Source: an uncultured Tepidimonas sp. (GTDB lineage: Bacteria; Pseudomonadota; Gammaproteobacteria; Burkholderiales; Burkholderiaceae_C). Taken from it: a DNA stretch of 11,369 bases. This document shows, piece after piece, positions 1 through 7,712 of this stretch. The translations under genes were made by a program, and so were the position numbers. Every line of letters begins with the position of its first letter. Positions within the stretch are counted from its first letter, which is position 1. A model generated the notes under the pieces. It saw only the letters and a program-made list of their open reading frames with translations. It did not search any database and was not told the DNA's origin. The stretch lies in contig CALEDU010000113.1 in assembly GCA_937949455.1 (NCBI GenBank), forward strand, positions 1 through 11,369, read 5' to 3'.

Positions 1-1679
1 TCCGGCCCCTGCGCGGTCAGGCCTCGGCCCGGGGTCTCGCTCACCTCCCACACGGGGGTGTCGGCTTCAGCGGCGGCGGCCACCAGCGCACGCGACACCG
101 GGTGTAGCGAGGCGCGCGCCAGCGGTTGCGCCGCAGCTAGCGCCTGCTCGCGCGTCACCCCGGGGCGCGTGAGCACATCGCGCACCACCACGCGGTCCTG
201 CGTCAGTGTCCCAGTTTTGTCGAACACGACAGTGTCCACCGCAGCGAGCGCCTCAAACGCTTGCAGCCGCCGCGTCAGGATGCCGCGCCGTGCCAGACCA
301 CCTGCCGCGGCCAGCATCGCCGCTGGCGTGGCCAGCGACAGCGCACACGGGCAGGTGACGATCAGCACCGCCACCGCGACGGCCAGCGCCCGGCTCGGGT
401 CAAACTGCCACCAGTACAACGCCGCCAGACCCGCTGCCAGCAGCACCGCCACCAAGAACGGCGCGGCGATGCGGTCCGCCAGCCGCGCCAGGCGCGGCTT
501 GTCGGTGCTGGCCTGCTCCATGAGTGCCACGATCTGCGCAAAACGCGTCTCGCGTCCGACACGCTGCAGACGCACGCGCACCATGCCGCCCAAATTGTGG
601 CTGCCCGCCACCACCGCTTCGCCGCGACGGCGCGTCACCGGATGCGACTCGCCAGTCAGCAGCGCCTCGTCCACAGTGGCAGCCTCGGACAGCACCTCGC
701 CATCACCGGGAAAAGCCTGTCCAGCCTGCACATGCACCACGTCGCCAGCCTGCAAACGCTTGACCGAGACCGCCTCCAACGTGCCATCGCAGCGCTCGCG
801 CTGCACGACCTCCGGCAAGCGGTTCATCAGCGCGTCCAGCGCACCGGCAGTGCGGTCGCGCAGTTTGTGCTCCAAATAACGGCCGCCGAGCAGAAAGAAC
901 ACGAACATGGTGAGCGAGTCGTACCAAATGTCGTGCCCCCACGGCCCCGTGGGGTCGAAGGTGGCCAGCGTGCTGACGATGAAGGTGATCAAGATGCCCA
1001 ACGACACCGGTACGTCCATGCCGATGCGGCCCTGACGCAGGTCGCGCCAGGCACTGCCGAAGAACGGTCCGCTGGCAAACAGCAGCACCGGCAGGCTCAG
1101 CACCCACGAGGCCCAGCGCAGCAGCTGCAGCAGGTCCGGCGGGATCTGGCCCGGCGCGGTGACATACTCAGGCCAGGTGTACATCATCACCTGCATCATG
1201 CAAAAGCCCGCGACGAACAACCGCCACAGCGCACCACGCGTCTCGCGCGTGCGCTCGCTCGCCGCAAACGCTTGCTGCATCGGCAACAGGCGGTAGCCGA
1301 CGCGACCCACCGCCTGCGCCAGTTCTGACAGGCGCGTGCGCGCAGGGTCCCAGCGCAGCGTCAGACGCCGCGTGGCGGCGTGGACCTGCGCGTCCAGCAC
1401 ACCGCCACAGCCAGCCAACGCCGCCTCCACCGTATCGGCACAGGCGGCGCAGTACATACCCTGGACCACCAGCGTCGATTCACAAACCGCGCGGCCGCCC
1501 TCCTCACGCGTGTCGGTGAAGTCGCGCTGCTCCAGCGGATCGTCGAGTACGCGGAAATCGTCATGCACCTGCAGCGGGCCACGATGCCCAGCCCACACAC
1601 CAGTCAACAGCGCGCTGTCTTGCACTGCAGGGGTGGCCAGCCCTGCAGCCGCTCGCGGTGACGGGGCGGTTTCACTCAT
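1..1679 (-). CDS. ccoI: Heavy-metal (copper) P1B-type ATPase, CcoI/FixI-like, partial (C-terminus off the left edge)
   Basis: An inner-membrane ATP-driven pump. In the CcoI/FixI group it exports copper from the cytoplasm to supply the CuB site during cbb3-type cytochrome oxidase assembly. The frame is open from the ATG at 1679 to the window edge, giving 559 residues without a stop. Visible parts: an N-terminal extension of about 70 residues, a heavy-metal-associated domain with GMYCAAC at 74-80, a membrane region from about 152, the actuator TGES at 342-345, the transmembrane metal site CPC at 443-445, the phosphorylation loop DKTGT at 487-491 (Asp487), and the nucleotide-domain His-Pro at 526-527 (SLHP). 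The rest of the nucleotide-binding domain is missing. CPC fits Cu(I) rather than Zn/Cd pumps. I assign CcoI rather than a detoxifying CopA from overall resemblance to the pump encoded beside ccoSNO in Burkholderiales and from the FNR-type box upstream. The rest of a cco cluster is not in the window. No Shine-Dalgarno sequence is seen before the start. The P1B family is near certain; the CcoI role is about 0.75. Confidence 0.9.
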   Translation of the reverse strand, partial: MSETAPSPRAAAGLATPAVQDSALLTGVWAGHRGPLQVHDDFRVLDDPLEQRDFTDTREEGGRAVCESTLVVQGMYCAACADTVEAALAGCGGVLDAQVHAATRRLTLRWDPARTRLSELAQAVGRVGYRLLPMQQAFAASERTRETRGALWRLFVAGFCMMQVMMYTWPEYVTAPGQIPPDLLQLLRWASWVLSLPVLLFASGPFFGSAWRDLRQGRIGMDVPVSLGILITFIVSTLATFDPTGPWGHDIWYDSLTMFVFFLLGGRYLEHKLRDRTAGALDALMNRLPEVVQRERCDGTLEAVSVKRLQAGDVVHVQAGQAFPGDGEVLSEAATVDEALLTGESHPVTRRRGEAVVAGSHNLGGMVRVRLQRVGRETRFAQIVALMEQASTDKPRLARLADRIAAPFLVAVLLAAGLAALYWWQFDPSRALAVAVAVLIVTCPCALSLATPAAMLAAAGGLARRGILTRRLQAFEALAAVDTVVFDKTGTLTQDRVVVRDVLTRPGVTREQALAAAQPLARASLHPVSRALVAAAAEADTPVWEVSETPGRGLTAQGP

Positions 1680-1710
1680 CGCCGAACGGTACCCGATTGG
1701 CTTGAAGGCA

Positions 1711-1730
1711 GGTTTGACTTAAGTCAAACC
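1711..1730 (-). promoter_or_regulatory. FNR/ANR-type anaerobic activator box upstream of the P-type ATPase
   Basis: A perfect 20-bp palindrome, GGTTTGACTTAAGTCAAACC, contains TTGAC-N4-GTCAA. This matches the FNR/ANR/FixK half-sites (TTGAT or TTGAC). Its centre, 1720.5, is 41.5 bases from the A of the ATPase ATG at 1679, the classical class II activator distance. A weak -10 element, TACCGT on the minus strand (plus positions 1686-1691), sits at -12 to -7 for a transcript starting at 1679. Oxygen-responsive control fits a cbb3-assembly gene. The match is seen directly; the regulator and direction are inferred. Confidence 0.8.
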
Positions 1731-1831
1731 CCATCTGGGGGGCAGTGTCATGGCGCACGCCACCACCCTGAACGACCGCGTGCAGCGCGGCCTCGGGATT
1801 GGCGCGGGTGCATCGTTCATCGCCTGGGCCA

Positions 1832-2632
1832 TCAAGCACTGGCAGGCATGCGGCGAGCCCACATCCACAAGGCCGCCCCCGCCAACAGCATAGGAATGCT
1901 CAGCCACTGGCCCATGCTCAGGCCCAGCGACAACAGGCCCAAGTGGGCATCGGGTTCACGGAAGTATTCGGCAGCAAAGCGCATCACGCCATAGCCGATG
2001 AGGAATGCGGCCGACACCTCGCCCACGCGACGGGGCCGGGAGGCAAAAGCCCACAATAGCACGAACAGCAGCAAACCTTCCAGCGCAAACTGGTAGAGCT
2101 GCGAGGGATGTCGCGGCAGCGGCCCCGCAGACGGAAACACCATGGCCCAAGGCAGATCCGGTGGTGCGGGCCGACCCCAGAGCTCACCGTTGATGAAGTT
2201 ACCGACGCGGCCCAGCGCCAGCCCCACGGGCACACAGGGCGCAATGAAATCCGTCACCTGCAGCCAGGGCCGCTGCTCACGGCGGGCCCACCACGCCATC
2301 GCCAGCAGCACACCCAGCAGTCCGCCGTGAAAGCTCATGCCCCCCTCCCAGACGGCGAATATCCGCCAGGGCTCGGCCAGATAGGTCAGCGGCTTGTAAA
2401 AGAGCACATAGCCCAGGCGCCCGCCTAGGATCACCCCCAGCACGCCCCAAAACAGGATGTCCTCCACATCGCGCGGCTGCCAGCCGAGCGTTCGGTAGGG
2501 CTCGTGCCGCAAACGCCGTCGCCCCAGCCAAACGAACATGGCAAAGCCAGCCAAATACATCAAGCCGTACCAGTGCACGGCCAGCGGCCCGATGCGGACG
2601 GCCACCGGGTCGAATTGGGGATGCATCAACAT
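1832..2632 (-). CDS. lgt: Prolipoprotein diacylglyceryl transferase (Lgt)
   Basis: An inner-membrane enzyme that transfers the diacylglyceryl group of phosphatidylglycerol to the lipobox cysteine of prolipoproteins, the first step of lipoprotein maturation. The 266 residues match the usual length of about 260-290. It begins in family style (MLMHPQFDP), with [10 protein letters not shown] in the first membrane segment, HGG at 102-104, the Lgt signature [10 protein letters not shown] at 141-150, and an EYFREPD motif at about 222-228 whose Arg corresponds to a catalytic Arg in E. coli Lgt. Several hydrophobic segments are spread along the chain. I chose the ATG at 2632 because MLxHPxFDP is the conserved N-terminus. 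The frame stays open to an ATG at 2725, but the extra 31 residues do not look like Lgt. An ATG two codons later (2626) is also possible. No clear ribosome binding site is seen. It is divergent from the small gene at 2724. The 152 bases between its stop and the ATPase start hold only the FNR box and an adjoining dyad. Confidence 0.97.
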   Translation of the reverse strand: MLMHPQFDPVAVRIGPLAVHWYGLMYLAGFAMFVWLGRRRLRHEPYRTLGWQPRDVEDILFWGVLGVILGGRLGYVLFYKPLTYLAEPWRIFAVWEGGMSFHGGLLGVLLAMAWWARREQRPWLQVTDFIAPCVPVGLALGRVGNFINGELWGRPAPPDLPWAMVFPSAGPLPRHPSQLYQFALEGLLLFVLLWAFASRPRRVGEVSAAFLIGYGVMRFAAEYFREPDAHLGLLSLGLSMGQWLSIPMLLAGAALWMWARRMPASA

Positions 2633-2669
2633 GGGCCGATGGTACGCCATGGAGCCGGCGGCCGCCGTA

Positions 2670-2675
2670 TATGAT
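2670..2675 (+). promoter_or_regulatory. Possible -10 element for the small gene at 2724
   Basis: TATGAT (5 of 6 to TATAAT) lies in the 91-base lgt/small-gene divergent gap. It would start transcription near 2682, about 40 bases before the ATG. No convincing -35 is visible. The same AT-rich patch (2668-2675) read on the other strand could serve lgt. Weak evidence, based only on hexamer resemblance. Confidence 0.3.
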
Positions 2676-2723
2676 GTTGACGATGGTGTGACACTAGACA
2701 GGCCGGCACAAAGGAGGGACACC

Positions 2724-2960
2724 ATGGACGTCTACGTCGACGATCAACGCCGCCACCATCGGGTGCGGGCAATCTTCGAACAAGCGCTTGAACTGTGCCA
2801 GCCATTGCTGGACCCCCGCCAGGGCATTGCCGGGCAAGCCCTTACCCACCAAATTCCAATGCGGGTGCGGGAACATTTTCCGGATTTGACGCAGGAAGAG
2901 GTGATGGTCCTGTCCGTCGCGCTGCCTGCCGCCTGGGTACGCAGGCGCGTGAACAGCTGA
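2724..2960 (+). CDS. Small conserved-looking hypothetical protein (78 aa)
   Basis: I do not recognise a named family with confidence. The case for a real gene is a very good ribosome binding site (AAGGAGGG at 2711-2718, spaced well before the ATG at 2724), a compact ORF that fills the space between lgt and ilvD exactly, and a protein-like composition. The product starts [20 protein letters not shown], is rich in charged residues, has no signal peptide or membrane segment and looks mostly helical. A Pro-Asp-Leu-x-x-Glu-Glu turn/helix (about residues 53-59) leads into a hydrophobic helix near the C-terminus. It is likely a cytoplasmic soluble protein. It is divergent from lgt and convergent with ilvD, with 8 bases between stop codons. 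Function unknown. Confidence 0.8.
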   Translation: MDVYVDDQRRHHRVRAIFEQALELCQPLLDPRQGIAGQALTHQIPMRVREHFPDLTQEEVMVLSVALPAAWVRRRVNS

Positions 2961-2968
2961 ACAGGCGG

Positions 2969-4831
2969 TCAGCCGTCTAGGCGGGACACATCCCGTACCG
3001 CACCGCGGTCGGCTGAGGTGGCCAGCAGCGCGTAGGCCTTCAGCGCCGCAGACACCTTGCGTGGCCGCGGATGCGCCGGCTTCCAGCCCAGGCGGTCTTG
3101 CTCGGCGCGACGGCGCGCCAGTTCGGCCTCGTCCACCAACACGTCGATGCGACGGTCGGGGATATCGATGCGGATGCGGTCGCCGTTGCGCACCAGACCG
3201 ATCGGCCCGCCAGCCGCCGCCTCCGGTGAGACGTGGCCGATCGAAAGCCCCGACGTACCGCCAGAGAAGCGCCCGTCGGTCAACAGTGCACAGACCTTGC
3301 CCAAACCCTTGGATTTCAGGTACGAGGTTGGGTAGAGCATCTCCTGCATGCCGGGGCCGCCGCGCGGCCCCTCGTAGCGCACCACCACCACCTCGCCGGG
3401 CTGTACCCGGTCACCCAGGATGTGCTCGACCGCTTCCTCCTGCGACTCGACCACGTGCGCCGTGCCCTCGAAAACGAGGATGCTTTCGTCTACCCCAGCG
3501 GTCTTGACCACACAGCCATCGGGTGCCAGGTTGCCCTTGAGCACGGCCAGCCCGCCGTCGCGCGAGTAGGCGTGTTCCACCGAGCGGATGCAGCCCTCGC
3601 GGCGGTCCAGATCCAACGTCGGCCAGCGGGTGGCCTGGCTGAACGGTTGCTGCGTCGGGATACCGGCCGGACCCGCTTGGTAGAAGGTGCGCACCTCCTC
3701 CGAGGTAGTGACCATGACGTCCCACTGCGACAGCGCATCGGCCAGCGTGGCACTGTGCACCGTGCGCACGCCGGTGTGCAGCAGTCCGCCGCGCGCCAGC
3801 TCACCCAGGATGGCCATGATGCCACCAGCGCGGTGCACATCCTCGATGTGATACTTGTGGGTGTTGGGTGCCACCTTGCACAAGGTCGGCACGCGGCGCG
3901 ACAAGCGATCGATGTCGCTCATCGTAAATGGCACACCGGCCTCCTGCGCGACAGCCAGCAGGTGCAAGATGGTGTTGGTCGAGCCACCCATCGCGATGTC
4001 GAGCGACATGGCGTTCTCGAACGCCTCGAAGGTGGCGATTGCCCGCGGCAGCACGCCATCGTCGCCCTGCTCGTAGTGGCGGCGCGCCAGCTCGACGATC
4101 AGGCGGCCGGCACGGCGAAACAGCTGCTCGCGGTCGGCATGCGTGGCCAGCACCGTGCCGTTGCCCGGCAACGACAGGCCCAGCGCTTCGGTCAGGCAGT
4201 TCATGGAGTTGGCAGTGAACATGCCCGAACACGAACCGCAGGTCGGACAGGCCGAGCGCTCCACCTCCGCGACGGTGGCCTCGTCCACTGCAGCGTCGGC
4301 GGCCATCACCATCGCATCCACCAGGTCGAGCTTCCTGATCTGCACGCCCTGCTCACCCGGCACCGCCAGACGCGCTTTGCCGGCCTCCATCGGCCCGCCG
4401 GAGACGAACACGGTTGGGATGTTCAGGCGCATGGCCGCCATCAGCATGCCGGGCGTGATCTTGTCGCAATTGGAAATGCACACCAGCGCATCGGCGCAGT
4501 GCGCATTGACCATGTACTCGACGCTGTCGGCGATCAGCTCGCGGCTGGGCAGCGAGTACAGCATGCCGTCGTGGCCCATGGCGATGCCGTCATCCACGGC
4601 GATGGTGTTGAACTCTTTGGCGACGCCGCCGGCAGCTTCGATTTCACGACAGACGAGCTGGCCCAGATCCTTCAGATGCACATGACCGGGCACGAACTGT
4701 GTGAACGAATTGGCCACGGCAATGATGGGCTTGTCGAAGTCGCCGTCCTTCATGCCAGTGGCGCGCCACAGGGCGCGCGCGCCGGCCATGTTGCGGCCGT
4801 GGGTGGTGGTGCGGGAGCGGTAGTTGGACAT
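2969..4831 (-). CDS. ilvD: Dihydroxy-acid dehydratase
   Basis: A cytoplasmic iron-sulfur dehydratase that converts 2,3-dihydroxy-isovalerate and 2,3-dihydroxy-3-methylvalerate to the 2-keto acids, the shared third step of valine and isoleucine synthesis (also feeding leucine and pantothenate). The 620 residues match the long E. coli-type form (about 616). Visible landmarks: the N-terminus [20 protein letters not shown], Asp81 (Mg2+ site), the CISNCDK segment with Cys122, Asp123 and Lys124, and CPTCGSC with Cys195 (cluster ligands corresponding to E. coli Cys122 and Cys195). Near the C-terminus are [20 protein letters not shown] and the [11 protein letters not shown] stretch. The start at 4831 gives the canonical N-terminus. 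No strong Shine-Dalgarno sequence, leader peptide or attenuator is apparent upstream. No other ilv gene is present in the window. Confidence 0.98.
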   Translation of the reverse strand: MSNYRSRTTTHGRNMAGARALWRATGMKDGDFDKPIIAVANSFTQFVPGHVHLKDLGQLVCREIEAAGGVAKEFNTIAVDDGIAMGHDGMLYSLPSRELIADSVEYMVNAHCADALVCISNCDKITPGMLMAAMRLNIPTVFVSGGPMEAGKARLAVPGEQGVQIRKLDLVDAMVMAADAAVDEATVAEVERSACPTCGSCSGMFTANSMNCLTEALGLSLPGNGTVLATHADREQLFRRAGRLIVELARRHYEQGDDGVLPRAIATFEAFENAMSLDIAMGGSTNTILHLLAVAQEAGVPFTMSDIDRLSRRVPTLCKVAPNTHKYHIEDVHRAGGIMAILGELARGGLLHTGVRTVHSATLADALSQWDVMVTTSEEVRTFYQAGPAGIPTQQPFSQATRWPTLDLDRREGCIRSVEHAYSRDGGLAVLKGNLAPDGCVVKTAGVDESILVFEGTAHVVESQEEAVEHILGDRVQPGEVVVVRYEGPRGGPGMQEMLYPTSYLKSKGLGKVCALLTDGRFSGGTSGLSIGHVSPEAAAGGPIGLVRNGDRIRIDIPDRRIDVLVDEAELARRRAEQDRLGWKPAHPRPRKVSAALKAYALLATSADRGAVRDVSRLDG

Positions 4832-4849
4832 GGATCGATGGCAATGGAG

Positions 4850-5028
4850 TCAGGTAGTGGCGGCCGCATGGACAGCCGCCGCGCGGATGAGCCACAACAT
4901 TGTGCCAGCGCCGCCGCCCAGCTGGTAGCCGCCCAGTTGAGCATCAACCAGACCACGCCCAGCGCGACAAAGCCCATGACCGCAATCCCGAAACCCGAGC
5001 GGCGCAAGCCCTGTGCAACCCCAGGCAT
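4850..5028 (-). pseudogene. Doubtful small membrane-peptide ORF, possibly frameshifted
   Basis: The minus-strand frame from the ATG at 5028 encodes about 42 residues with a basic start (LRR) and one strongly hydrophobic helix containing GFVALGVVWLML, using codons with GC-rich third positions. After roughly position 4900 that frame becomes low-complexity and collides with ilvD. Shifting frame near there gives an Ala-rich end and a TGA at 4850, just before ilvD. One indel would therefore reconcile a protein of about 60 residues. There is no convincing ribosome binding site. It could equally be chance in GC-rich DNA, so I hold it weakly. Confidence 0.2.
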
Positions 5029-5074
5029 CGGCCACGGGCGTATCGTATCGATTGCAACAAGCTGTAAGGCCGAA

Positions 5075-5102
5075 TTGCGCCCGACACGCCTCCCGCTAGA
5101 AT
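5075..5102 (+). promoter_or_regulatory. Promoter of the cytochrome c gene
   Basis: The -35 element is TTGCGC (5075-5080), with a 16-base spacer, and the -10 is TAGAAT (5097-5102, 5 of 6 to consensus). The predicted start near 5109 leaves a 5' leader of about 40 bases containing the AAAAGGAAAG ribosome binding site (5134-5143). The -10 sits in CCCGCTAGAATG, a 12-mer that recurs in front of the tRNA-Leu gene. Confidence 0.55.
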
Positions 5103-5148
5103 GCGTTCACCCACCGCTCCTTCCTCAACCTTCAAAAGGAAAGACACC

Positions 5149-5454
5149 ATGAAACGCGCTCTGCTCATCCTGGCCGCGACCGCCACCCTCTCCGCGCCCG
5201 CCCTGGCCGACGAAGCCCTGGCCAAGGCCAAAAACTGTATGGCATGCCATGCCGCCGACAAAAAGCTCGTCGGCCCCTCGTACAAGGACGTCGCCAAGAA
5301 ATACGCTGGCGACGCCAAAGCGGCCGACATGTTGGCCACCAAAATCCAAAAGGGTGGTTCGGGCGTTTGGGGGGCCATTCCGATGCCAGCCAACCCGCAG
5401 GTCAGCGAGGCCGAAGCCAAGAAGCTGGCTGCTTGGGTGTTGAGCCTGAAGTGA
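5149..5454 (+). CDS. Periplasmic class I monoheme cytochrome c (c-551/c-552, c8 type)
   Basis: A small soluble electron carrier of 101 residues. Residues 1-20 form a Sec signal peptide (basic start MKR, hydrophobic core, Ala-Leu-Ala cleavage site), leaving a mature protein of about 81 residues. Heme is attached at CMACH (Cys30, Cys33; His34 as axial ligand). The second axial ligand is Met79 in the WGAIPMPAN segment typical of the cytochrome c-551/c8 family. Lys residues are frequent, as in carriers that dock to acidic partners. The ATG at 5149 is chosen because it gives the signal peptide and follows AAGGA (5136-5140) by 8 bases. The frame is open to an ATG at 5101, but that lies inside the -10 region and adds no family-like sequence. 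It is a single-gene unit with its own promoter and terminator. It may shuttle electrons to a terminal oxidase, including cbb3, or to a nitrite reductase; the sequence does not decide between them. Confidence 0.95.
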   Translation: MKRALLILAATATLSAPALADEALAKAKNCMACHAADKKLVGPSYKDVAKKYAGDAKAADMLATKIQKGGSGVWGAIPMPANPQVSEAEAKKLAAWVLSLK

Positions 5455-5506
5455 TGCACCGGCCCGCCCGGCCCGGCCGGGTGGTGGCGGTGGCTTGTAA
5501 GCCACA

Positions 5507-5535
5507 AAAAAGCCTCGCCGATCGCGAGGCTTTTT
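5507..5535. terminator. Bidirectional intrinsic terminator between the cytochrome c gene and acs
   Basis: A 12-bp perfect stem, AAAAAGCCTCGC (5507-5518) pairing with GCGAGGCTTTTT (5524-5535), has a 5-base loop. A T-tract follows on the plus strand, and the A-tract on the left gives the same on the minus strand. It therefore serves both the plus-strand cytochrome gene and the minus-strand acs gene, which converge here. Just before it, 5491-5504 is another short inverted repeat (TGGCTT/AAGCCA), and 5472-5481 is the GC palindrome CCCGGCCGGG. Confidence 0.92.
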
Positions 5536-5558
5536 GTTTGTCCAACGCGGCACCGGCG

Positions 5559-7553
5559 TCAGTTGGTTTTGGCCAGCTGTTCGAGGATGTGTGGATTTTC
5601 CAGCGTCGAGACGTCCTGCGTGATGGCCTCGCCTTTGGCAATGGCGCGCAATAGACGACGCATGATCTTGCCTGAACGGGTCTTGGGCAGGTTCTCGCCA
5701 AAGCGGATGTCCTTGGGCTTGGCGATCGGACCAATCTCTTTCGCTACCCAGTTGCGCAGCTCGTTGGCAAGCTGCTTGGCCTCGTCACCTTGTGGCAGCG
5801 GACGCTTGAGCACGACGAAAGCGACGATGGCCTCGCCCGTCAGGTCATCGGGGCGACCGACCACTGCGGCCTCGGCCACCAGGTCAGTCTTGGCCACCAG
5901 CGCCGATTCGATTTCCATCGTGCCCATGCGGTGGCCGCTGACGTTGAGCACGTCGTCGATGCGACCGGTGATGCGGAAGTAGCCGCGATCCTCCGAGCGA
6001 ATCGCACCGTCGCCGGCCAGGTAATAGCCCTTGAGCTCCTCGGGGAAGTAGCTTTTCTTGAAACGCTGCGGGTCGCCCCAGATGGTGCGGATCATCGACG
6101 GCCAAGGCTTTTGGATCACCAGGATGCCGCCCTGTCCGTGGGGCATGTCGTTGCCCTGCTCGTCCACGATGGCGGCAAAGATGCCCGGCAGCGGCAGCGT
6201 GCACGAACCCGGCACCAGCGGGGTGGCCCCGGGCAGAGGCGTGATCATGTGGCCGCCCGTCTCGGTCTGCCAGAAGGTATCGACGATCGGGCAGCGCTCG
6301 GCGCCCACGTGCTTGTAGTACCACATCCAAGCCTCGGGGTTGATCGGCTCGCCAACCGATCCCAGGATGCGCAGCGTGGACAAGTCCCAGTTGCGCGGAT
6401 GGACCCGCTCATCGGTGTCGCTGGCCTTGATGAGCGAGCGGATCGCCGTGGGTGCGGTGTAGAAAATGGTGGCCTTGTGGCGCTCGATCATCTGCCAGAA
6501 GCGCCCCGCGTTGGGGTAGGTCGGCACGCCTTCGAAGACGATTTGCGTGGCCCCGGCGGCCAACGGCCCGTAGGCGACGTAGGTGTGGCCGGTGATCCAG
6601 CCGATGTCGGCGGTGCACCAAAAGACGTCGCTGTCTTTGAGGTCGAAGGTCCACAGCATGGTCTGCTGGGCCCACAACAGGTAGCCACCGGTGGAGTGCT
6701 GTACCCCCTTGGGCTTGCCCGTGGAGCCGGAGGTATACAGCACGAACAGCGGGTGCTCCGCGTCCACGATCTCCGGCGGACAGTCATCGCTTTGGCCTGC
6801 CACGACGTCGTGCATCCACACATCGCGGCCAGGGACCATGACACAAGCGGTGGCGGTGCGCTGCCAAACGATGACGTGGCGCACGCTGCCGCAGCCGCCT
6901 TGCGCCAGCGCCTCGTCGACGATAGCCTTCAGGGGCAGTTCCTTGCCACCGCGCATTTGGAAGTTGGCGGTAATGACCGCCACCGCACCGACGTCCTCGA
7001 TGCGCTCTTGCAGTGCCTTGGCCGAAAACCCCCCGAACACCACGCTGTGCGTGGCACCGATGCGGGCACAGGCCTGCATTGCCACCACGCCCTCGATGGT
7101 CATGGGCATGTAGATGACGACGCGGTCGCCCTTTTTGACGCCCAGGCCTTTGAGGGCATTGGCCATGCGCGCCACGCGCTGCAGCAGCTCGCGGTAGGTC
7201 ACGCGTGTGACCTGGCCGTCATCCGCCTCAAAAATGATGGCCGTCTTGTGCTCCACCGGCGTGCCCATGTGCCGGTCCAAGCAGTTGTATGAGGCATTCA
7301 ACTCGCCATCGGCAAACCAGCGATAAAACGGCTTGTTGGATTCGTCCAGCACCTGTGTGAAGGGTTTGTGCCAGTACAGCAGTTCCCGCGCGCGCCGCGC
7401 CCAAAATCCTTCGAAATCGGCCTCGGCCTCGGCGCACAAGGCGCGGTAGGCGTCCATGCCGGACACGCGCGCCTGGGCCGCCAGCGACGGATGGGGATCG
7501 AAAACGCGGTTTTCCACCAGCATCGAAGTGATGGCAGAGGACGATTCAGCCAT
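5559..7553 (-). CDS. acs: Acetyl-CoA synthetase (acetate-CoA ligase, AMP-forming)
   Basis: A cytoplasmic enzyme that activates acetate with ATP and CoA through acetyl-AMP, feeding acetate into the TCA and glyoxylate cycles. The 664 residues compare with about 650 for the family. ANL-superfamily motifs: P-loop-like [11 protein letters not shown] (273-283); [14 protein letters not shown] (312-325); [10 protein letters not shown] (425-434), whose Trp428 corresponds to the Trp that restricts the pocket to acetate; GYYLAGDGA (509-517); hinge [15 protein letters not shown] (530-544); and C-terminal [11 protein letters not shown] with the catalytic and acetylatable Lys629. The start at 7553 is preceded by GAGGAG, 9 bases away, which argues against the in-frame ATG at 7658 whose 35 extra residues are not family-like. 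Lys629 suggests control by reversible lysine acetylation; no acetyltransferase gene is in the window. It ends at the shared terminator and is divergent from the UPF0114 gene. Confidence 0.98.
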   Translation of the reverse strand: MAESSSAITSMLVENRVFDPHPSLAAQARVSGMDAYRALCAEAEADFEGFWARRARELLYWHKPFTQVLDESNKPFYRWFADGELNASYNCLDRHMGTPVEHKTAIIFEADDGQVTRVTYRELLQRVARMANALKGLGVKKGDRVVIYMPMTIEGVVAMQACARIGATHSVVFGGFSAKALQERIEDVGAVAVITANFQMRGGKELPLKAIVDEALAQGGCGSVRHVIVWQRTATACVMVPGRDVWMHDVVAGQSDDCPPEIVDAEHPLFVLYTSGSTGKPKGVQHSTGGYLLWAQQTMLWTFDLKDSDVFWCTADIGWITGHTYVAYGPLAAGATQIVFEGVPTYPNAGRFWQMIERHKATIFYTAPTAIRSLIKASDTDERVHPRNWDLSTLRILGSVGEPINPEAWMWYYKHVGAERCPIVDTFWQTETGGHMITPLPGATPLVPGSCTLPLPGIFAAIVDEQGNDMPHGQGGILVIQKPWPSMIRTIWGDPQRFKKSYFPEELKGYYLAGDGAIRSEDRGYFRITGRIDDVLNVSGHRMGTMEIESALVAKTDLVAEAAVVGRPDDLTGEAIVAFVVLKRPLPQGDEAKQLANELRNWVAKEIGPIAKPKDIRFGENLPKTRSGKIMRRLLRAIAKGEAITQDVSTLENPHILEQLAKTN

Positions 7554-7676
7554 GTCGAGGGTCTCCTCAGGACGTTTGGAATGGGAACAACACTGGCCAC
7601 GAACTGTGCAGCGGATCTCTGACGAGGCCCTTACGTAGAGGCTGGCGCAGCCTGCCACGGCGGCAAATCACGCCAC

Positions 7677-7682
7677 TACAAT
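7677..7682 (+). promoter_or_regulatory. Possible -10 element for the UPF0114 gene
   Basis: TACAAT (5 of 6) lies in the 159-base divergent gap between acs and the membrane-protein gene. It predicts a start near 7689, about 24 bases before the ATG at 7713. I see no good -35. No clear promoter was found for acs in the same gap; a TACGTA at 7632-7637 is the nearest candidate. Confidence 0.4.
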
Positions 7683-7712
7683 CGACCCGTCCGAAACGCT
7701 TCTGAACGCGTC

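Larger units (their letters stand above)
4832..5148. other. 317-base gap between ilvD and the cytochrome c gene
   Basis: This divergent intergenic stretch carries the cytochrome promoter on its right side. On the minus strand a reading frame starting at 5028 opens MPGVAQGLRRSGFGIAVMGF and continues hydrophobically through about residue 42 (one plausible membrane helix). It then degenerates into Pro/Ala-rich sequence and overruns the start of ilvD to 4750. A neighbouring frame starting at 5035 stops at 4850, before ilvD, after an Ala-rich end. This could be a short membrane protein, a frameshifted remnant or chance. I do not call it as a gene. No tRNA or terminator is seen. Confidence 0.5.

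Noticed and set aside
261..1328. 355-codon plus-strand open frame opposite the P-type ATPase
   Set aside because: The minus strand encodes all the ATPase motifs in one uninterrupted frame; the plus-strand product is low-complexity Gln/Arg/His.
1750..1893. Plus-strand ORF of 47 codons beginning MAHATTLNDR, overlapping the lgt 3' end
   Set aside because: It ends in a Pro-rich tail antisense to lgt. The FNR box would place a transcript start after its ATG, and there is no independent sign of coding.
2633..2725. N-terminal extension of Lgt to an ATG at 2725
   Set aside because: The extra 31 residues do not resemble Lgt. They overlap the ATG and ribosome binding site of the divergent gene, and MLMHPQFDP is the normal family start.
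3233..5152. Long 639-codon open frame on the plus strand opposite ilvD
   Set aside because: It lies antisense to an unmistakable ilvD, and its product is His/Arg/Gln-rich without recognisable domains. This is the usual shadow of a GC-rich coding strand.
5790..7292. 500-codon plus-strand open frame opposite acs
   Set aside because: Antisense shadow of a clear acetyl-CoA synthetase; no family-like features or ribosome binding site.
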